Shown here: positions 7,187-10,787 of the stretch, piece by piece
Layout of the letters: every line of letters starts with the position of its first letter
Position numbering within the stretch: position 1 is the first letter of the stretch
Source: Ruminococcus sp. UBA3800
Lineage (GTDB): Bacteria > Bacillota > Clostridia > Oscillospirales > Ruminococcaceae
Direction: 5' to 3'
Assembly: GCA_002368715.1 (NCBI GenBank)
Contig: DFEO01000089.1
Coordinates: 1 to 10,787, forward strand
DNA: 10,787 nt
Position numbers and translations under genes: made by a program
Notes under the pieces: generated by a model
Told to the model about the DNA's origin: nothing
What the model saw: the letters and a program-made list of their open reading frames with translations, nothing else
Databases searched by the model: none

Positions 7187-7274
7187 ATAATGACCTCCAT
7201 TTTTATCAGGCGCTGCCTGGACCCCAAAGCTTCAAAGCGAATGGTGATCCAAGCATTGCCGCTGAACTATTAAA

Positions 7275-7303
7275 ATTATAGCATACCGTATAAAAAAAGT
7301 CAA
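7275..7303 (-). promoter_or_regulatory. Promoter for the dockerin-LRR gene
   Basis: On the minus strand, TTGACT (7298-7303) and TATAAT (7275-7280) are 17 bp apart. The predicted start is near 7268, leaving a leader of about 80 nt. Close to the ribosome-binding site the leader has a small hairpin, CAGGC/GCCTG (7208-7220), which might tune translation. Confidence 0.85.
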
Positions 7304-7369
7304 CAAAGCATATATAAAATTTACGCCTTTCAAAAGCCGCTCCTTTGGGCGAAATGTGTATATCCGGAC

Positions 7370-7401
7370 AAAAAAATGCCCCTCCCCGAGGGGAAGGGCA
7401 T
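7370..7401 (-). terminator. Terminator of the cohesin-like surface gene
   Basis: On the minus strand, ATGCCC-T-TCCCC pairs with GGGGA-G-GGGCAT (7376-7401) with one mismatch and a tight loop, followed by seven T residues (complement of 7370-7376). It lies 24 bases beyond the stop codon at 7425. Confidence 0.88.
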
Positions 7402-7424
7402 AAACATTTTAAACGTTCATACGT

Positions 7425-9926
7425 TTACTTTTGTTTTTTCTTTACAATAGCGAGTGCTGCTATGATAGCTGCTCCTGCCATTGCTGTTCCTGCTGCCGCA
7501 CCTGTTGTAGGATTGGTAGCGGTGTTTGCAGCTGTTGCAGCGCTTGTTGTGGAAGCTGCCTTGCTGCTTGTGTCAGCCTTGGATGAGGAATCCTTTGAAG
7601 AATCCTTGGAATCTGCCGACTTATCAGAAGACTCTGTGCTCTCTGTGCTCTCGGTGCTCTCTGTGGATTCTGTGGACTCTGTGGACTCTGTGCTCTCATC
7701 GGAAGAAACGTCCTGCTTACCTGTTGCAGGGATGACCTCTTCCTCGAAGTGCTCTTCATTTCTCTTGCAGACACGTCTCTTGAGGCCGTCCTCAGTCTCT
7801 GTGGGTTCGGTAATTACCTCCCACTCGCCCCAGTCGTGACCACCGAGGTCAGGGATAACAATATCCTCATCAGAAACCTCTGTAAGAGTTTCGTCCTCTT
7901 CTTTGATGAACTTCTTGCCGCAATCCTCACAAAGCTCATAAGCGATGTTGCCGTCCTCTGTGCAGGTAGCGGGTATTTCATCTACATGAGTAAGATTAAC
8001 GTGGATGCCTGTTGCAGGGATAGTCGGGATCGCATCTATCGGGTCGCCTTCCATATCGAACAGAGCTCCGCAGACTGTACACTTCTGATAAGAATAGTAT
8101 CCGGCTTCTCCGCAGGTAGGATCCTTGCCCTCTACGGTCTCAAGCTCGTGCTCATCAGTCTTATGAAGTGTAACTGTTTTACGGTCGAGCTCCGCGCCGC
8201 AGCCGTCTCTCTTGCAGTAGAGGACCATATCTACCGAGCCATCATCCTTGCAGGTAGGAGGTACCAGTGTAGACTCATCCCTTACATAATCGCCGGTATC
8301 ATCATGACCAAGCTTTCCGATAACAGGTACTGCCTGAAGCTCGTTATCGTTTTCATCGATAATCTTGCCGCAGACACTACACTTCTTGTAGAAAGCGTGT
8401 CCATCCTCAGTGCAGGTAGGTTCAGCGCCAACGAATGTTGTATAGTCATGAACTCCTGTCGGATCAAGAGTAACGGTTCTGCGTCCGATCTCTTCGCCGC
8501 AGCCGTCTCTCTTACAGTAAAGGACTTCATCGACCGAGCCGCTGGCTCCGCAGGTAGGTTCTACAAGTGTAGACTCATCTCTTACCCAATCGCCGGTATC
8601 ATCATGACCCAGCGGACGTGTAGTAGCTGCTGCATCGATCTCTGTCGTACCTTCTGCATCAGCAAAAAGCTTGTTGCAGACCGAGCACTTGTAGCAAGCC
8701 TCATGTCCGGGCTCTGTACAGGTCGCAGCCTCAGCTTCAACAGGCACGATCGTGTGCGGTGCCAGAGCAATAGGAGTAGATGTCCTGCTCAGCTCTGTCT
8801 CACAGTTACTGCAGTAAACGACACTGTCATAGCTGCCGGCAACCGTGCAGGTAGAAGCAACATAGTTTTCTACAACAGCTTCTGCCGGAACGTGATCCTT
8901 CTTAGGATCAACGGGAACTTCGGTTATCTCTGTCTGACCGTTTGCATCAGCGAACATCTTGCCGCAGGTCTCGCACTTCCAGTAGTCCTTTGTTCCTGCT
9001 GCCTGACAGGTTGCCGGTGTTCCGGGCACCTTGGTCAGATCCTCAGCTGTGTGAACGATAGCCACTGTTACGACTGTTGTAGCCTGAACGCCTTGCTTTG
9101 AAGCCTTTGTGATGATGTTTGCAACACCGTCAGCAACGGCTGTTACAGTTCCGTCAGCAGAAACTGTTGCGACATCAGTCTTATCGCTCTCAAAGGTCAC
9201 AGACTTGTCCGTAGTATCATCGGGGTTAACAGTAGCTCCGATAGTAAAGGTCTCGCCGTGCTTGGTAAGAGTCTTCGTCGTAGGATCTACCGTTACCGAC
9301 TCAGGATCGACAACGTTGACAGTAACAGGTGTTTCTTCTTCTTCATGGAAGCTTTCATCGCCGTATACGATAGACTGTGTTTCGTCACTGCCGACAACGA
9401 AATTGACCTGATTATCAATGTCCGGATCGAGAGTGACTGTCAGATTGCCCGAAAAATCGTTGTTTACCGTACACTGGAAGGTAACAAGAGGCGTCTTTGC
9501 AAGCGGTGTCGCAATAGGCGTATTGTTTCCGTCATCATCAAGGAAGAAACCGGTGAAGATTTTACCGTCTTCTCCTTCCTCAAGAGCGCTCGGATCATAG
9601 TTCCAGTAATACTCTAGATCCTCACTGTTCACCCATTCATCAACGATGCTAGACATTTCAAGTCCAAATCCCTGCTTCTTGCCTTTTTTAACAAAGGTAA
9701 GACCATCGGGGATATAAAACCCAACGAAGATGTTGTTGAAACCTTCGCCGCCGGTAACTTCTAACGACACTGTATATGTAATTGTATCGCCAGGGGCAGC
9801 CGTTGTCTTGTCAGGCTCGATGTAGAACTTAACAGTCGGTGCAGCTTCAGACGCTGAAACATAGACCGAAGGCACAGTGCTCAAAGCCATAGCCGCAGCA
9901 AGCAGTGCACTAAAAGCCTTTTTCAT
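7425..9926 (-). CDS. Sortase-anchored surface protein with cohesin-like, Big_2-like and CxxC-repeat domains
   Basis: With the ATG at 9926 the protein has 833 residues. A signal peptide covers about 1-26. Residues about 30-205 form a beta-sandwich region resembling cohesin domains (APGDTITYTVSLEV, NNIFVGFYIPDGLTF, later TPLVTFQCTV). Residues about 207-291 look like a Big_2 immunoglobulin-like domain (DVATVSADGTVTAVADG). Eight Cys repeats follow (about 300-690), most with T-C-x10-C-x2-C; two use C-x4-C (CKRDGC). A Ser-Thr-Glu stalk (745-766) and a Ser/Ala/Thr linker lead to NPTTG (805-809), a hydrophobic helix and KKKQK, a variant sortase sorting signal. No enzymatic domain is seen. The start at 9926 has AAGGAG eight bases upstream and begins the signal peptide; the frame extends to an ATG at 9989, but that lies at the transcription start. 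The cohesin assignment is tentative. Confidence 0.85.
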   Translation of the reverse strand: MKKAFSALLAAAMALSTVPSVYVSASEAAPTVKFYIEPDKTTAAPGDTITYTVSLEVTGGEGFNNIFVGFYIPDGLTFVKKGKKQGFGLEMSSIVDEWVNSEDLEYYWNYDPSALEEGEDGKIFTGFFLDDDGNNTPIATPLAKTPLVTFQCTVNNDFSGNLTVTLDPDIDNQVNFVVGSDETQSIVYGDESFHEEEETPVTVNVVDPESVTVDPTTKTLTKHGETFTIGATVNPDDTTDKSVTFESDKTDVATVSADGTVTAVADGVANIITKASKQGVQATTVVTVAIVHTAEDLTKVPGTPATCQAAGTKDYWKCETCGKMFADANGQTEITEVPVDPKKDHVPAEAVVENYVASTCTVAGSYDSVVYCSNCETELSRTSTPIALAPHTIVPVEAEAATCTEPGHEACYKCSVCNKLFADAEGTTEIDAAATTRPLGHDDTGDWVRDESTLVEPTCGASGSVDEVLYCKRDGCGEEIGRRTVTLDPTGVHDYTTFVGAEPTCTEDGHAFYKKCSVCGKIIDENDNELQAVPVIGKLGHDDTGDYVRDESTLVPPTCKDDGSVDMVLYCKRDGCGAELDRKTVTLHKTDEHELETVEGKDPTCGEAGYYSYQKCTVCGALFDMEGDPIDAIPTIPATGIHVNLTHVDEIPATCTEDGNIAYELCEDCGKKFIKEEDETLTEVSDEDIVIPDLGGHDWGEWEVITEPTETEDGLKRRVCKRNEEHFEEEVIPATGKQDVSSDESTESTESTESTESTESTESTESSDKSADSKDSSKDSSSKADTSSKAASTTSAATAANTATNPTTGAAAGTAMAGAAIIAALAIVKKKQK
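7636..7698 (-). repeat. Seven 9-bp units encoding a Ser-Thr-Glu stalk
   Basis: Seven imperfect copies of a 9-bp unit (GTGCTCTCT or GTGGACTCT on the plus strand) encode successive Ser-Thr-Glu triplets, residues about 745-766. Being a multiple of three, gain or loss of units changes the stalk length without shifting the frame. Confidence 0.9.
8007..8612 (-). repeat. Tandem duplication of a 300-bp two-repeat unit in the cohesin-like surface gene
   Basis: Residues 439-538 and 539-638 are a duplicated 100-residue unit, each containing one C-x4-C repeat (LYCKRDGCG) followed by one C-x2-C repeat. The DNA also matches at a 300-bp offset, for example ATCGCCGGTATCATCATGAC at 8588 and 8288, and CCGCAGCCGTCTCTCTT near 8501 and 8201. 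Confidence 0.88.
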
Positions 9927-9998
9927 ATAACTTTCTCCTTCTCTTAATATTAGTCCTGTCGGCAGAAAACAGATATTATCCGCCAACATACCATGTAC

Positions 9999-10027
9999 AT
10001 TATATCATAACAATAATTATTTGTCAA
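9999..10027 (-). promoter_or_regulatory. Promoter for the cohesin-like surface gene
   Basis: On the minus strand, a perfect TTGACA (10022-10027) and a perfect TATAAT (9999-10004) are 17 bp apart, the full vegetative consensus. Transcription would start near 9992, leaving a leader of about 66 nt before the ATG at 9926. This suggests high constitutive expression unless repressed. Confidence 0.9.
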
Positions 10028-10102
10028 CAAGATGAGCACAGTTGTAACATGGCAATTTTAACAAAAATTATATACCTGTTTTTGCTATTCTCCTCAAATA
10101 TT

Positions 10103-10134
10103 TATCCCTCACACCATATATGGTATGAGGGATA
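10103..10134 (-). terminator. Terminator-like hairpin downstream of ricT and the dockerin remnant
   Basis: TATCCCTCA (10103-10111) pairs with TGAGGGATA (10126-10134), and after one mismatch ACCA pairs with TGGT around a TATA loop. On the minus strand it begins eight bases after the stop codon of the dockerin remnant. The T run behind it is weak on the minus strand (AAATATTTG) and somewhat better on the plus strand (CTTTT). Confidence 0.5.
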
Positions 10135-10142
10135 TCTTTTGG

Positions 10143-10252
10143 TCAGTTAAGAGACTTCGTCCCTTTCAGATGCGCTTTGGCAGGTGTCAAGTCCCGAGCA
10201 TTGACAGCCGCTTCATTCAGGACGTCAGTCTTTTAAAATACTTTTTGCGCAT
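10143..10252 (-). pseudogene. Decayed 3' end of a dockerin gene
   Basis: On the minus strand, codons 10229-10146 read TDVLNEAAVNARDLTPAK followed by AHLKGTKSLN and a TGA at 10145-10143. This aligns without gaps to the second calcium-loop and helix of the dockerin encoded at 4580-7186 (DADANGAVQTGD-I and KSHLKGTRYLW): the D at loop positions 1 and 12, the AV pair, and K-x-HLKGT all match. Loop position 3 is L instead of D and position 5 is E instead of N, so calcium binding is damaged. Just upstream, in a different frame, 10249-10229 reads RKKYFKR, matching VKKYLKR of the first dockerin helix, with about ten linker residues missing between. The fragment begins right after the ricT stop and has no start or first loop. 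I infer a truncated, frameshifted remnant. The second half is well supported, the first less so. Confidence 0.72.
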
Positions 10253-10254
10253 TA

Positions 10255-10787
10255 CTATTTATCCTCGAGTTTTTTCAGTGCCTTCATCTCATTCCTGTCA
10301 ACTCTGATGACCGCATCCTTGATGACCTCGATATCATCCTTCTTGACAGTCACCACGTTATCGGACTGATCTATCTTCACCCTGAGCTTTCCGGTAAGGA
10401 GATTGACCTCCTGAACGACACCCTTGCCCTCTGTTGTCTTTACGACAGCGCCGACCTTCGGGGTATGCTTCAAAAGATCCTCATAGCTGTCCTGCTCATA
10501 TTTCAGGCAGCACATAAGCCTGCCGCAGGTGCCGGATATCTTAGTGGGATTGAGCGAAAGGCCCTGCTCCTTTGCCATTTTGATAGACACAGGCTGGAAC
10601 TCTCCCAGAAACCTCGAGCAGCAGAACGGCTGACCGCATATGCCCAAGCCGCCGAGCATCTTTGCTTCGTCCCTCACGCCTATCTGTCTGAGCTCTATCC
10701 TTGTTCTGAAAACAGATGCCAGATCCTTTACCAACTCACGGAAATCCACCCTGTTTTCAGCGGTGAAATAAAACAGCAGCTTATTGT
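10255..10787 (-). CDS. ricT: PSP1 domain protein RicT (YaaT), 5' end outside the window
   Basis: RicT is the PSP1-domain subunit of the RicA-RicF-RicT complex, which carries iron-sulfur clusters and in Bacillus subtilis promotes RNase Y-dependent mRNA maturation and sporulation phosphorelay activity. The visible 176 codons contain the family core: FYFTAENRVDFRELVKDLA, then RTRIELRQIGVRDEAK, GICGQPFCCSRFL and CGRLMCCLKYEQ. The clustered cysteines are the likely cluster ligands. The C-terminal part (VGAVVKTTEGKGVVQEVNLL) is the usual small beta domain. The frame stays open and conserved to the window edge (NKLLFYFTAEN upstream), so the GTG at 10749 is not the start. Genes of the tmk-holB type often lie upstream in Firmicutes but are outside the window. 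A dockerin remnant starts immediately after its TAG. Confidence 0.95.
   Translation of the reverse strand, partial: NKLLFYFTAENRVDFRELVKDLASVFRTRIELRQIGVRDEAKMLGGLGICGQPFCCSRFLGEFQPVSIKMAKEQGLSLNPTKISGTCGRLMCCLKYEQDSYEDLLKHTPKVGAVVKTTEGKGVVQEVNLLTGKLRVKIDQSDNVVTVKKDDIEVIKDAVIRVDRNEMKALKKLEDK

Noticed and set aside
7600..8964. CRISPR-like regular repetition
   Set aside because: The 9-bp and 300-bp periodicities are in-frame protein repeats within a single gene; there are no 24-40 bp identical repeats with unique spacers and no cas genes.
7749..9101. Long open frame of about 450 codons on the plus strand, antisense to the Cys-repeat surface gene
   Set aside because: It mirrors the repetitive codon pattern of the minus-strand gene, has no recognisable domain, and has no promoter suited to it. 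The minus-strand gene has signal peptide, domains, ribosome-binding site, promoter and terminator.
9927..9989. Upstream start of the cohesin-like surface gene at 9989
   Set aside because: It lies at the predicted transcription start and would put about 21 extra residues before a well-formed signal peptide; the ATG at 9926 has AAGGAG.
10747..10749. GTG as the start of ricT
   Set aside because: The reading frame upstream continues with conserved RicT sequence (FYFTAENR) to the window edge, so the gene is truncated by the window and does not start here.

Overview
The window looks like a chromosomal segment from a Ruminococcus-type member of the Oscillospiraceae (anaerobic gut or rumen Clostridia). 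The evidence is a type I dockerin, a BspA-like leucine-rich-repeat surface protein, a cohesin-like surface protein with an NPTTG cell-wall sorting signal, a RicT/YaaT protein typical of Firmicutes, and housekeeping promoters close to TTGACA-17-TATAAT. The species cannot be named from the sequence alone.

Layout, left to right. 1-82 (-): first codons of argG (argininosuccinate synthase), with a consensus promoter at 142-169. 166-333 (-): a doubtful 55-codon frame placed exactly where a second promoter would start transcription. 417-1472 (-): a membrane acyltransferase-3 protein. 1623-2165 (+): a flavin-reductase-like FMN protein, divergent from the acyltransferase, each with its own promoter. 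2172-2672: a convergent intergenic region packed with perfect or near-perfect hairpins, probably one or more dispersed repeat elements, including two terminators. 2673-4424 (-): argS (arginyl-tRNA synthetase), with a 10-bp palindrome inside its promoter spacer. 4580-7186 (-): a secreted LRR protein with CxxC repeats and a C-terminal dockerin. 7425-9926 (-): a secreted protein with a cohesin-like N-terminal domain, a Big_2-like domain, eight CxxC repeats, a Ser-Thr-Glu repeat stalk and a sortase signal. 10143-10252 (-): the decayed 3' end of another dockerin gene. 10255-10787 (-): ricT, running off the right edge.

The most interesting part is the right half. Two neighbouring, separately transcribed genes encode exported proteins that share an unusual His-Cys-Cys-Cys repeat with identical spacing. 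One ends in a dockerin and is otherwise not anchored. The other has a cohesin-like domain and a wall anchor. A non-catalytic surface assembly in which the wall protein holds the LRR protein is a reasonable but untested hypothesis. The dockerin remnant beside ricT shows that a further dockerin gene once ended here.

The two surface genes are not an operon, since each has its own consensus promoter and a Rho-independent terminator. The arginine-related genes argG and argS lie on the same strand but are separated by unrelated genes and by opposite-strand transcription, so they are not co-transcribed.
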